This document shows, piece after piece, positions 34,947 through 42,151 of a DNA stretch of 64,000 bases (its first letter is position 1; the number at the start of each line of letters is the position of its first letter). The stretch is from contig NZ_BAABLF010000006.1 in assembly GCF_039544205.1 (NCBI RefSeq), positions 248,001-312,000 of the forward strand, written 5' to 3'. A model generated the notes under the pieces. It was not told the origin of the DNA, did not search any database, and saw nothing but the letters and a program-made list of their open reading frames with translations. Source of the stretch: Ferrimonas gelatinilytica (GTDB lineage: Bacteria; Pseudomonadota; Gammaproteobacteria; Enterobacterales; Shewanellaceae). The position numbers and the translations under genes are program-made.

Positions 34947-36196
34947 TGAGAGCGAAGTCAGGGAATCCTACGATAACAGCATTCATGATTTGCTTGTTTG
35001 TTGGGATGATTATTACTGCTGTTATCGCTGCAAAAGATCTTCCAAACCATTGGCAGCTCCTTTGCGCAGTATTGGTTTTGATATATGCCAAAATCGTTTG
35101 GTCAGACCAGCATAAAACACCAGACAATATCGATAGCATTTACTATTTGGGATTTCTTTTTACTATATTTTCCTTGTTGGCCTCTTTAATCCCGATATCT
35201 TTATCCGGCGATGAACTCTCAGTGAATGTAGTTTTAGGCTCGTTTGCGGTTGCCTTAAGTACAACAATGGTGGGTATTGCTGCAAAAGTAATTATTGAAC
35301 AGTATTACATGGATGGTTCGACCGTTGATGTGGAAGAGCAGATTAAAGTCTTTGGGCGAACTCTTCATCAACTAACTGCTTCAGTTGAGACTGTTTCAGA
35401 ATCTGTCAAGGCACAGAATGATTACCTCGTTAAGCAACATGCCGAACACAGTGCACTCTTAATCAAGGATATCGAGGCCTTCAAAGCATCCATGAAGAAG
35501 CATCATGTCGACTTTAAGGAGGAGTTGAAGTCTGAGCATGAGGGTTATATAAAATCATTGGTATCAAACTCTACCTCTTTAATAAAAGAATTTGACGATA
35601 AAGTTAAGCCGCTCATTGTTTCTGCAACTAATGGGCTAGCATCATTTTCGTCTAAGTTACAGTTGGCAACTGGAAATTTAGATGGCGTAACTAATGGGCT
35701 TGAAAAAGCAAAATCTGGTCTAGATAAGAGTCATCAAGCTACATTGGATGTAAAAAATGATCTGAAGAGTGGCCATAAGGAACTTATTAATCAAGTAAAT
35801 GAGAACTTGACTGGTGTGACTAGTTCCGTTGGTGACTTAAAAAATAATATAAATGATCTTTCTCGTGCAGTTGGCGCCCTCTCAGAACTGCAAAAATTCG
35901 ATGAGCTTGGCAGTCATATAACTGAGCTTGGGGAAAAGATAAATGAACTAAATACTATTGCTGGTGAGGACATCTTCAGCCCACTTAAAAATTCTCTGAA
36001 AGGTGTAAGTAGAACGGCGGAAGAGAATATTAAGCATCTTAATGATGTAGTTGAGCAGTCTTCGAAGCAGCTGGTAAGCAGAGTAACAGAAGCGCAAGAG
36101 CTTAACATCAAGCTGGCTGAGTCAGTAAATAAATCATCAGAGATCATAGTGAATGGTTTAAAAAATGTGGTAACAGAAAATGAATCCGAGTCGTAG
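34946..36196 (+). CDS. Membrane operon gene 3: MotA/TolQ-like channel with coiled-coil tail
   Basis: 416 residues. Four hydrophobic helices at about 9-29, 37-52, 63-85 and 93-118. The last two read SIYYLGFLFTIFSLLAS and VVLGSFAVALSTTMVGIAAKV, like the channel helices of MotA/TolQ/ExbB proteins including the polar Thr pair. Residues about 130-416 are an uninterrupted helical tail rich in Ser, Asn and Lys, as in ZorA of Zorya or in chemoreceptor-like coils. It overlaps genes 2 and 4. Assignment rests on pattern, not on a search. Confidence 0.65.
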   Translation: MRAKSGNPTITAFMICLFVGMIITAVIAAKDLPNHWQLLCAVLVLIYAKIVWSDQHKTPDNIDSIYYLGFLFTIFSLLASLIPISLSGDELSVNVVLGSFAVALSTTMVGIAAKVIIEQYYMDGSTVDVEEQIKVFGRTLHQLTASVETVSESVKAQNDYLVKQHAEHSALLIKDIEAFKASMKKHHVDFKEELKSEHEGYIKSLVSNSTSLIKEFDDKVKPLIVSATNGLASFSSKLQLATGNLDGVTNGLEKAKSGLDKSHQATLDVKNDLKSGHKELINQVNENLTGVTSSVGDLKNNINDLSRAVGALSELQKFDELGSHITELGEKINELNTIAGEDIFSPLKNSLKGVSRTAEENIKHLNDVVEQSSKQLVSRVTEAQELNIKLAESVNKSSEIIVNGLKNVVTENESES

Positions 36197-36959
36197 AGTT
36201 CAGTCGTTCCAATCGTCATTGTCAGAATTCATCCTGTTTTTGATGTTTGGTTTACTTCTGGTTACTGCTATTACAGTTCAAAAATATACTGATTTAGTTG
36301 CAATTTCAGAATCGGCGATAAAAACAGATAAGCTACTGCGGGAAATTAATGACCTGGTTGACCAGCTTAGCGAGAGGCTGGTTGTAGCTGATTCTGACTT
36401 GTCTCAACAGGATTATTTAGAAGAGCTACTGAGGTTGGCTGAGTCTAAAATTGAAGTGACTGAAGATTGGCAAACAATAAGCTCTACTTTGTCCATTATA
36501 AAGAAGCATAATATAACCTCGAATGATATAGAAACTCTTAGTGGGGTCCTGGCTAGCAGGTCTATCAAAGAACTTGAGCAGCTTCAGAGTGATCTCAGTG
36601 TTGCTCGCGCGCAGACACGTCTGCTCCAAAGAAGGTCTGGACTAGACTTCCCAACCTGTTTAGTTAGTAACTCTGGACGGATTAGGTACTTAGCAGATAT
36701 CACTCTAAAAGACGAAATGTTTGAAGTTAACAACTTTTCAGATGAAGCCGAAGAGTTCTTTGAGGAAGAGGGAGAGATGAGTCCTGAGTCGTTCCTTCAA
36801 AGGGCTCAAGATGCGCTATCTAAGTCAAAGTCACAAGAATTAGAATGCCGTTATTTCGTTAGAGTATTTGATGGTACAACAAGTAAACGTTGGTATATCG
36901 AACGATTACAGCAGGTAGAGCAAGCATTCTACAAATATCTGGCAGGCACCAAAGCATGA
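36180..36959 (+). CDS. Membrane operon gene 4: MotB/ExbD-like partner
   Basis: 259 residues. A short basic N-terminus and one membrane helix (about 14-34) opening SSLSEFILFLMFGLL: Glu16 stands where ExbD/TolR/MotB proteins carry the ion-binding Asp. A coiled coil (about 40-155) and a small C-terminal domain with two conserved-looking blocks follow (LDFPTCLVS...RIRYLADI; LECRYFVRVFDGTTSKRWY). There is no OmpA-type peptidoglycan motif. It overlaps gene 3 by 17 bp and gene 5 by 4 bp. Predicted partner of the gene 3 channel. Confidence 0.65.
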   Translation: MNPSRRVQSFQSSLSEFILFLMFGLLLVTAITVQKYTDLVAISESAIKTDKLLREINDLVDQLSERLVVADSDLSQQDYLEELLRLAESKIEVTEDWQTISSTLSIIKKHNITSNDIETLSGVLASRSIKELEQLQSDLSVARAQTRLLQRRSGLDFPTCLVSNSGRIRYLADITLKDEMFEVNNFSDEAEEFFEEEGEMSPESFLQRAQDALSKSKSQELECRYFVRVFDGTTSKRWYIERLQQVEQAFYKYLAGTKA

Positions 36960-37312
36960 GCTACAAAGGCGCAATGAATAAAGCCTCTGAGAATATCGAA
37001 AAAATCGATAGTTCGATGACTGATGTAGGATTGATTTTTCTCGCATTAAGAAAGAGAACAGCCCTCGGTGGCTCTGATTGTGAATCAGAGCATGATTTTA
37101 AGAAAGGGCTGACTTCGACTCCACTCTCTATAGGTGTCGAGGAAAAAGGGGTCGCTGAACATATAGGAAAGGATAAGGATAACGCGCTTGATACCTCTGG
37201 TTCAAACGCAGACCGCCCTAATGATAAGATGTATACCGATGGCGAGAATGCTCCGCCATCTAACTGGGGAAAGGTCGTTGGGTTTGTTAGAAGGTTAATG
37301 AATAGTAAGTGA
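36956..37312 (+). CDS. Membrane operon gene 5: small soluble protein
   Basis: 118 residues from the ATG at 36956, which overlaps gene 4 (ATGA). An N-terminal helical segment (ASENIEKIDSSMTDVGLIFL) leads into a polar, probably disordered middle and a basic amphipathic C-terminal helix (WGKVVGFVRRLMNSK). No family recognised. Translational coupling makes it part of the same system; adaptor or effector function is open. Confidence 0.6.
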   Translation: MSYKGAMNKASENIEKIDSSMTDVGLIFLALRKRTALGGSDCESEHDFKKGLTSTPLSIGVEEKGVAEHIGKDKDNALDTSGSNADRPNDKMYTDGENAPPSNWGKVVGFVRRLMNSK

Positions 37313-37499
37313 TTCTCATGGCGCTGTTGATTAACTCTGTAATGGCCTTGAGAGAGCTGGCTGGACTGTAGTGACGTCGCATATGTCACTTGGAAATTTC
37401 CAAGAGTTTCAACGAATCGCTCGTTAGTAACGGCACGATCACTTTTCCGGAAGCCCCTTTTTTGGCTCCCATTTATAAATCAGTTTGGTTTTGACGAAA

Positions 37500-38009
37500 A
37501 TGACTCTAGCAGAAAGCAATGGAAAGCGAAGAAATCATAGTTGGCAATTTTTAATTTTACTGGTTGGAATCAGTTTCTGTGTTGGCTGGACAAGTTCTTC
37601 CTACTTTTATAAGAACATCGAATTAGAAAAACTGCAGATAGCTGATTCGCTAGAAGTGTGCGCGGCGTGGTTAAAGGGCGCTGAAAGCGACTTGGAACAG
37701 TGCCGAGATCATAGTGAAGTTATCCAGTCAAAAGTCGACAAACTGAAAGAGCAGGCTGAACACTTAGACTACTTGCAACAGCAAAGTGCCTTTCAGTATG
37801 AGGCACTGGTGACATCCACAGAGTCTGAGGTTGAGGCATGGACAAAGAGTGGTCGCAGACAGTTCATAACCGGCTTGAGTTGGTTATCGGCTGATAGAGT
37901 GCGGATCTTCTATGATGATGGTCATTTTGACGGAACTCTTGATGTACGGGTTGAGGCATCTCCGTCAGTAATGCGTTTTTCGCCGTTGCCACAGCACGCT
38001 AATCCGTAA
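37500..38009 (+). CDS. Single-TM coiled-coil protein
   Basis: 169 residues from the ATG at 37500. One membrane helix (about 18-40), a coiled coil (about 46-115) with two cysteines in CAAWLKGAESDLEQC, and a short C-terminal beta-rich part (DRVRIFYDDGHFDGTLDV). No family known to me. It lies 187 bp after the five-gene operon on the same strand. It may be an accessory membrane component or a separate cargo gene. Confidence 0.55.
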   Translation: MTLAESNGKRRNHSWQFLILLVGISFCVGWTSSSYFYKNIELEKLQIADSLEVCAAWLKGAESDLEQCRDHSEVIQSKVDKLKEQAEHLDYLQQQSAFQYEALVTSTESEVEAWTKSGRRQFITGLSWLSADRVRIFYDDGHFDGTLDVRVEASPSVMRFSPLPQHANP

Positions 38010-38104
38010 ATTAGCCGTATATTGATTAAGAAGAATTCAAATTCAACGGTGAAATACGGAAAATTTCTCAATGCATTCTTAAAGTCGGGGGGGGGGCATT
38101 GTTT

Positions 38105-38185
38105 ATTTGCAGTCTGTACCCCTTGCTCGCGTCTTAAAGATCCTGGTTTGGCTTGGTTTGAGCAGGGTAGGGGATAGGGGATAGG
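38105..38185. repeat. Cassette repeat, copy 2
   Basis: Direct-orientation counterpart of 27132-27212. It contains the 3' end and stop of the 54-residue gene on the minus strand. Together the copies bound about 11 kb of cargo. Confidence 0.8.
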
Positions 38186-38298
38186 TCCATCGTACGGCCG
38201 ATCTGCTCCATCAGCTCGTCCCACAGACGCTGCTCTTCTGACTCATTCATTCCGGCCATCTCCTCCAGTCGTCGCAGTCGCGCATCCATCCTTCTCAT
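38134..38298 (-). CDS. Small helical cassette protein (54 aa)
   Basis: Starts at the ATG at 38298, overlapping the stop of the DUF5681-type gene (ATGA), and ends at the TAA at 38134-38136. A charged helix (MRRMDARLRRLEEMAGMNES) is followed by a short tail rich in Pro. A diverged copy lies at 28347-28622 and a 3' fragment at 27132-27212, so the pair travels as a unit. Function unknown. Confidence 0.6.
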   Translation of the reverse strand: MRRMDARLRRLEEMAGMNESEEQRLWDELMEQIGRTMDLSPIPYPAQTKPNQDL

Positions 38299-38717
38299 AA
38301 AGCGTCCTTCAGGTTGGTTTCGATCTCTTTTATTCTGGCCTCCAACTCCACTACTTCGCGGATCCTCTGTGATCCGGAGATCGCATCCATCAGGATCCGA
38401 GCGACATCAGCGGGTAACTCTCCGGCTGCAGCGGCTTTGATCACGGCGTTGGCACTGCTAATGGGATCGGTACAGTCCAGTTTGAATGGAGTGGGCGTTA
38501 ACGTTGATTTCGGCGGTGGGGCAATATAGCGACTGATCAAGGACAGCGCCGTGGTGTCTCCGTCAGCAACCTTAGCCATCAGGGCTTGGTATACTTGTTG
38601 AACATCTGCGTCGGTAAACAGTCGGGCCAACTGTCGTCCACGGTCCTTAAAGCCACGTTTATTTTTGGCAGCAGCGTTGCCAGATACGAATTGGCCTTGG
38701 GCATTACGATCTGTCAC
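38295..38717 (-). CDS. DUF5681-like protein, intact cassette copy C
   Basis: 140 residues. The N-terminal GQFVSGNAAAKNKRGFKDRG pattern is that of DUF5681, a family related in position and sequence to small-terminase-like DNA-binding proteins. A helical C-terminus with ISSANAVIKAAAAGELPADVA follows, ending in a coiled coil (IREVVELEARIKEIE). It is the only unbroken copy of the three in the island. No large terminase is nearby, so a packaging role is unlikely here. Confidence 0.72.
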   Translation of the reverse strand: MTDRNAQGQFVSGNAAAKNKRGFKDRGRQLARLFTDADVQQVYQALMAKVADGDTTALSLISRYIAPPPKSTLTPTPFKLDCTDPISSANAVIKAAAAGELPADVARILMDAISGSQRIREVVELEARIKEIETNLKDAL

Positions 38718-38918
38718 TTGATTGGCTCCCCGATAACATCATTAGGTCATGCTAATATATATTTTATGTTTCTTCAAATCAGTGAGTTAACCGGCTTTCT
38801 TTGCGGTAACCGAGCTCGCATGTTTGGAGGGGAAAGTGTCAATCATCCCATTAAAATGAATGCTTTGTATGTTTTATTGTGATTGTTCGACGTAAAATGC
38901 TAAAAAGTAATGGTTTTA

Positions 38919-38992
38919 AAGGGATTTAAAATCCCTCGCTCCTAGAGCGTGCCGGTTCAAGTCCGGCCTCGGGTACCACCTCTCAGGCACAG
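38919..38992 (+). repeat. attR/att-mid: exact copy of the tRNA-Leu 3' half
   Basis: 74 bp identical to 19839-19912. It lacks the 5' half of the tRNA, so it is not a gene. Similarity to the left end continues to about 39130, which means a second, related left end begins here. Confidence 0.92.
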
Positions 38993-39008
38993 CAAAATCA
39001 ACACATTT

Positions 39009-39040
39009 AAGCTGAATCCTTCAATGGGTTGGGCTTTTTT
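39009..39040 (+). terminator. Copy of the tRNA-operon terminator
   Basis: Same hairpin as 19929-19960 with one stem change (GCTGAATCC), followed by TTTTTT. Part of the duplicated left-end sequence. Confidence 0.75.
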
Positions 39041-39132
39041 GTTGTCTCTGAATCGGCCCAAATCCCGCTGTAATTTTCTTACCATTTTCACTGTCGTTAA
39101 CTCCTCTTCCCTTTTTATTTGCAATTAAAAGC

Positions 39133-39693
39133 GAGTACCGTTACAGCAGCGATCTTTATGTAGCGAAAACTCCCTCGTCTATTAGCTATCCGTCGTTGAC
39201 CGCGACTGGGAGCGTGATTGTCAGTTGGAGTGCCGTAAGCGGTGCGTCAAGCTACAAGCTTGAACGGAAATTCAACGGCACTTGGAGTCAGGTTTACAGC
39301 GGTACATTAACCAAAAAAACGATTTCAGGTCTTTCCGACGGCGATTATAAGTTCAGAGTAAAAGCCTGCAAAGACAGTGTGTGTGGAAGTTATCGTGAAG
39401 GCACTGTGACCATGGAGGTATTGACGGCATATGTGAATTTGGCTTGGAGCCAGAACTCGGTGCCGTCAGTTGGGAGTAGCGCAATGGTCTCATGGACGAC
39501 TAACGGCGCTGATTATTGCACTAGTAATGACTTTGCTCAGGGACAAACATTATCGGGTCCTGGCAGTACCTTAGCGACCGCTTTTAGCTATCCGACCTCA
39601 ACCGTAAGCATAACCTGCTACTTCAGTGGCACATCTAGATCCGACTCCGACTCTATTCAGGTTCTGAGTAACACAATTGGAGGGCCGTTCTAA
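39133..39693 (+). pseudogene. C-terminal fragment of an fn3-repeat surface protein
   Basis: The frame enters from the duplicated tRNA flank without a start. SISYPSLTATGSVIVSWSAV, then YKLERKFNGTWSQVY and YKFRVKACKDSVCGSYR is a fibronectin type III repeat. A second beta domain (WSQNSVPSVGSSAMVSW...CTSNDF) follows. Proteins of this kind precede RHS/YD-repeat proteins. The gene's 5' part has been replaced by the left end of the second element. Translation could start at TTG 39196. Confidence 0.65.
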
Positions 39694-39839
39694 TGGAGCA
39701 AAAAGACCATCAGTTACATCTCGACGGATTAAGTCATTAAAGTATTCTATCTTGGCCGAGATTGGCTTTGTTTGTTGTGATGTCAGCAATAGCAATGCTG
39801 TCGACCCATGCCCATGCTGCTAGTGTCACTTATGTAGTG
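39693..39839 (+). pseudogene. 5' remnant of an RHS-type protein gene
   Basis: The ATG overlaps the fn3 gene stop (TAATG). After a TAA in the same frame, the reading gives a signal peptide (LALFVVMSAIAMLSTHAHA) and ASVTYV, the usual start of mature RHS proteins. It then breaks off at the integrase fragment. Identification as RHS rests on this short match and on the fn3 gene upstream. Confidence 0.5.
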
Positions 39840-39841
39840 GT

Positions 39842-39931
39842 CAAAAGACTCTGCAGGCGATCAACGGTATGTTCAAGGTTGCGACGGGCCGAAGTAAGCG
39901 AATGGCTAACTTGGAGCCGTGGCTGGCTTCC
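39842..39931 (+). pseudogene. Integrase fragment of the second element
   Basis: 30 codons, QKTLQAINGMFKVATGRSKR then MANLEPWLAS, align with QKALQAIKGMYKVATGRNKK and LGNLEPWLPI of the island integrase. The nucleotide changes show it comes from a related, not identical, element. Confidence 0.8.
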
Positions 39932-39968
39932 ACATCACTGAGCTTGGACAGGGAAACTATGCCGACGA

Positions 39969-40097
39969 GATCAGATCCGCAATCAACGCATGTTTGAGTT
40001 AGGTTGGGATGTTATGCGATTCTGGGTGTATGAGATCCGTGATGATCTCGATGGCTGTGTCGCCAAAGTAGAGCGTTGGCTGAGACAGTCGAAGTAG
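39969..40097 (+). pseudogene. C-terminal fragment of a Vsr/DUF559-like nuclease
   Basis: About 42 codons to a TAG: RNQRMFELGWDVMRFWVYEI then RDDLDGCVAKVERWL. The pattern of 'R.....LGW.V.RFW..EI..' closing a PD-(D/E)XK fold is that of Vsr and DUF559 endonucleases. The catalytic part is missing. Confidence 0.5.
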
Positions 40098-40125
40098 TAA
40101 CGCGGGATTTTAAGGAGAACTCCCC

Positions 40126-40764
40126 ATGGAAGGAATTAAAAGATTTTTGTTTGTCTCGGATTGGTTGCTGAGTCGCATTGTGAGGAAACTGTTTGATTTC
40201 ACCATTCACGTCGCGCTATTGATTGTTGGGTTTTCGACCTTTTGGATCTCTATCAGACTAATTTTCGAGTATGGTGAAGGCCTTTCAGATATATCTAGAT
40301 TGGAGTGGTGGTTTTGTGGTTTATCGCTTTTGTTATTGTGGCGTTATAGAAGGCAACTTGATGAAACCGAGAACTCAGAGTGGCCAGCGATTCGGGCTCC
40401 GTTATTATTGGCAGGAAAGCTGTCATTTATTTTGTGTTTCATTGTCTTATTTGCGTTCTCTGTGTCAGTGGACCATGAGAGTTCATATGTGGCGCTGAAT
40501 ACTTTCTTTGTTGGTAGTGATTTTCAGTTGAGCATTATGAGCATTGTCCTCGCGAGTTTGTATTTATCATCGCCTGAGCACCCAACTTCTCAGCGGTTAA
40601 TGGAAAGTGGGGAAAACAAAAATGCTTCTGCATTCGCTGGAGCAGGGCAAAGTGGTAGTGTTTCGGATAGGCCAACGCAGCCAGAGGTGAGATCAGAGGC
40701 TAAGAGCGTGGCAAAGGTTCACCCCAATGGCGACATCGAGTTTTCAGAAAGTCGTACGGTATGA
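40126..40764 (+). CDS. Hypothetical multi-TM protein
   Basis: 212 residues. Ribosome site AAGGAG before the ATG. Four probable membrane helices (about 25-47, 63-77, 94-114 and 129-150) are followed by a polar, low-complexity cytoplasmic tail from about 155. No family recognised. Not visibly coupled to the next gene, 15 bp downstream, though probably cotranscribed. Confidence 0.6.
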   Translation: MEGIKRFLFVSDWLLSRIVRKLFDFTIHVALLIVGFSTFWISIRLIFEYGEGLSDISRLEWWFCGLSLLLLWRYRRQLDETENSEWPAIRAPLLLAGKLSFILCFIVLFAFSVSVDHESSYVALNTFFVGSDFQLSIMSIVLASLYLSSPEHPTSQRLMESGENKNASAFAGAGQSGSVSDRPTQPEVRSEAKSVAKVHPNGDIEFSESRTV

Positions 40765-40779
40765 AACAAGGAAGTTAGG

Positions 40780-41118
40780 ATGAAGTACTTATTATTAATC
40801 TGTTTATCAGTGATCGTGGCGTTTATGCCTTCGATAGCCAAAGCTAAATCGTTGTCTCTAGTCCAAAGTTGTGCTGAGCTCGTTGATATTTATGAATCTA
40901 GAGATGAAAAGAAGTTCTTGGCCTCGCAGCGCACCTCTTTGTCTGAAAGCTTTCGGGCCGGTTACTGCCGTGGAGTCCTCGAACAGCACAGAGCAAGTAA
41001 CAACCGCCACTGTTCATCTGATTGGTACAAGAGAGCGAAGTTCATTGCCGCTTTGCGAAATCATGAGGATCGCTTCTCCGATAGCGTATTGCTAAAGAAG
41101 TCGTGCGATGAATACTGA
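40780..41118 (+). CDS. Small exported protein, Rap1a/Tai-like
   Basis: 112 residues with a signal peptide (about 1-22, ending AKA). The mature part has four cysteines with spacing and context like Rap1a/Tai immunity proteins (LVQSCAELVDIYES, FRAGYCRGVLEQ, NRHCSSDWY, KKSCDEY), which neutralise secreted amidase effectors in the periplasm. No effector gene is adjacent. It overlaps the next gene by 11 bp. Confidence 0.55.
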   Translation: MKYLLLICLSVIVAFMPSIAKAKSLSLVQSCAELVDIYESRDEKKFLASQRTSLSESFRAGYCRGVLEQHRASNNRHCSSDWYKRAKFIAALRNHEDRFSDSVLLKKSCDEY

Positions 41119-41785
41119 TGGTTTTACACTCCCCCAAGCTGTAAGAAAGTTGTTCGGCGTAAAGCTCTCTGCTCATACAGTGTTTCGCAATCGAGTGAAC
41201 TCCTTGGATCGAAGCCTAGGGCTGACGACCAGCTACCTGCCTGTCGGTTCGGCTGCAGGTAGAGCAAAGCACTACATCTCAAGCGACAATCTGACCAAGC
41301 TGCACAACGCTATTCTGCTGCACGGCTTCTTTGGTGATGTCAGAAAAGTTGCCGCGATTATGAAAGAGGCATCGGCTAGGCAAGAGAATGCACAACTACT
41401 CCAACAGTTGGTGGTGGGGCGTAGTGTCGTTGCTGGCATCTTGATGGATCAGCATGCGTTGGGACGCTTCTTTGAGTTGCTGTATTCTGACCGTGATCTC
41501 GCGGTGGAGCGCTTAGCCAACCCCTTCATCACCCTACCTCAGCTTCAACACGATGGCCCTTCATCGCTTATCGAGGCTGCCCGAACAGAACTGTCACTGA
41601 TGGACCCAAGTGACCAGATCTTGGTGCACTATCTGGAAGATACCCCGGACTCGCTTCAGTCAGCTGCGGCATTAGCTGCATCGTATGAACCCAAGTCTCG
41701 GCTTATGGCTCAGTTGAAGGAGCGCATCCTCATGGACTTTGAGGAAGCTGAGCGCTTTGACACTTTTTTGGACGAAATTCGCTAA
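41108..41785 (+). CDS. Hypothetical protein, possible DNA-binding N-terminus
   Basis: 225 residues. The first 75 residues (LPQAVRKLFGVKLSAHTVFRNRV, then AAGRAKHYISSDNLTKLHNAI) look like a helical DNA-binding module. The rest is helical without known motifs. It overlaps the exported protein gene by 11 bp. It might be the regulator of the RelE/ParE-like gene 64 bp downstream, but it does not look like a standard antitoxin. Confidence 0.55.
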   Translation: MNTDGFTLPQAVRKLFGVKLSAHTVFRNRVNSLDRSLGLTTSYLPVGSAAGRAKHYISSDNLTKLHNAILLHGFFGDVRKVAAIMKEASARQENAQLLQQLVVGRSVVAGILMDQHALGRFFELLYSDRDLAVERLANPFITLPQLQHDGPSSLIEAARTELSLMDPSDQILVHYLEDTPDSLQSAAALAASYEPKSRLMAQLKERILMDFEEAERFDTFLDEIR

Positions 41786-41787
41786 AT

Positions 41788-41802
41788 CCGCTTGTTAGTG
41801 CA
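41788..41802 (+). repeat. 15-bp direct repeat, left copy
   Basis: CCGCTTGTTAGTGCA, found again at 42849-42863. The two copies bound the toxin-like, DUF1399 and small Asn/Gln-rich genes. Confidence 0.7.
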
Positions 41803-41811
41803 TTGCACTAA
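41795..41811. promoter_or_regulatory. Inverted repeat upstream of toxin-like gene
   Basis: TTAGTGCA-T-TGCACTAA, a perfect 17-bp inverted repeat, 38 nt before the RelE/ParE-like gene. Candidate operator; also overlaps the 15-bp direct repeat. Confidence 0.5.
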
Positions 41812-41818
41812 ATCAACT

Positions 41819-41846
41819 TGGCTCCTGTCAGCTTAGATAGGAGCCA
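41819..41846 (+). promoter_or_regulatory. Hairpin that sequesters the ribosome site of the toxin-like gene
   Basis: TGGCTCCT and AGGAGCCA pair perfectly (8 bp, 12-nt loop). The right arm contains the AGGAG ribosome site of the ATG at 41850, so the RNA hairpin would mask translation start. Confidence 0.6.
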
Positions 41847-41849
41847 GTT

Positions 41850-42113
41850 ATGACAACTTCGAAACTCAAGTCATTACATCAGCAGTTGCCAGAACGACAG
41901 CAACGCCGCGTCAACAACATCACCCAAGCGCTAATCGATGGGCAAAACTACCACTCTCTGGGGGGAGTCCGAGTGCGCTGTAACAATAATCTCATTCGCT
42001 TTCGCCTAGGACGCAACTGGCGTCTGATCTTTCGCCAGTCGCCACTTGGCTACGAGTTCCTTTCCGTTGTTTCTCGCCAAGACTTTGAGACTGAGATTAA
42101 GCGAAGGCGCTAA
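41850..42113 (+). CDS. RelE/ParE-superfamily-like small protein
   Basis: 87 residues. The second half has the RelE/ParE fold pattern: LGGVRVRCNNNLIRFRLGRN, then WRLIFRQ, YEFLSVVSRQDFE and a basic C-terminus. The first half is helical. RelE-type toxins cut mRNA on ribosomes; ParE types block gyrase. No normal antitoxin gene lies beside it, so it may be an orphan toxin or a harmless relative. Ribosome site masked by the upstream hairpin. Confidence 0.6.
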   Translation: MTTSKLKSLHQQLPERQQRRVNNITQALIDGQNYHSLGGVRVRCNNNLIRFRLGRNWRLIFRQSPLGYEFLSVVSRQDFETEIKRRR

Positions 42114-42151
42114 TACAGCGCATTAACAATTCAATATCAAAGGAGAATGAC

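Noticed and set aside
32791..37312. A standard Zorya system
   Set aside because: The channel-like pair resembles ZorA and ZorB, but no ZorC, helicase or nuclease (ZorD, ZorE) is present and the MotB-like protein lacks an OmpA domain.
38088..38097. Run of G residues as a phase-variation tract
   Set aside because: It lies in an intergenic stretch downstream of two convergent genes and would not switch any reading frame.
38919..38992. Second tRNA-Leu gene
   Set aside because: Only the 3' part from the anticodon stem is present; the D-arm and acceptor 5' strand are missing. It is an attachment-site copy.
19839..38992. A complete prophage
   Set aside because: No capsid, portal, large terminase, tail or lysis genes are seen; only satellite-type replication genes.
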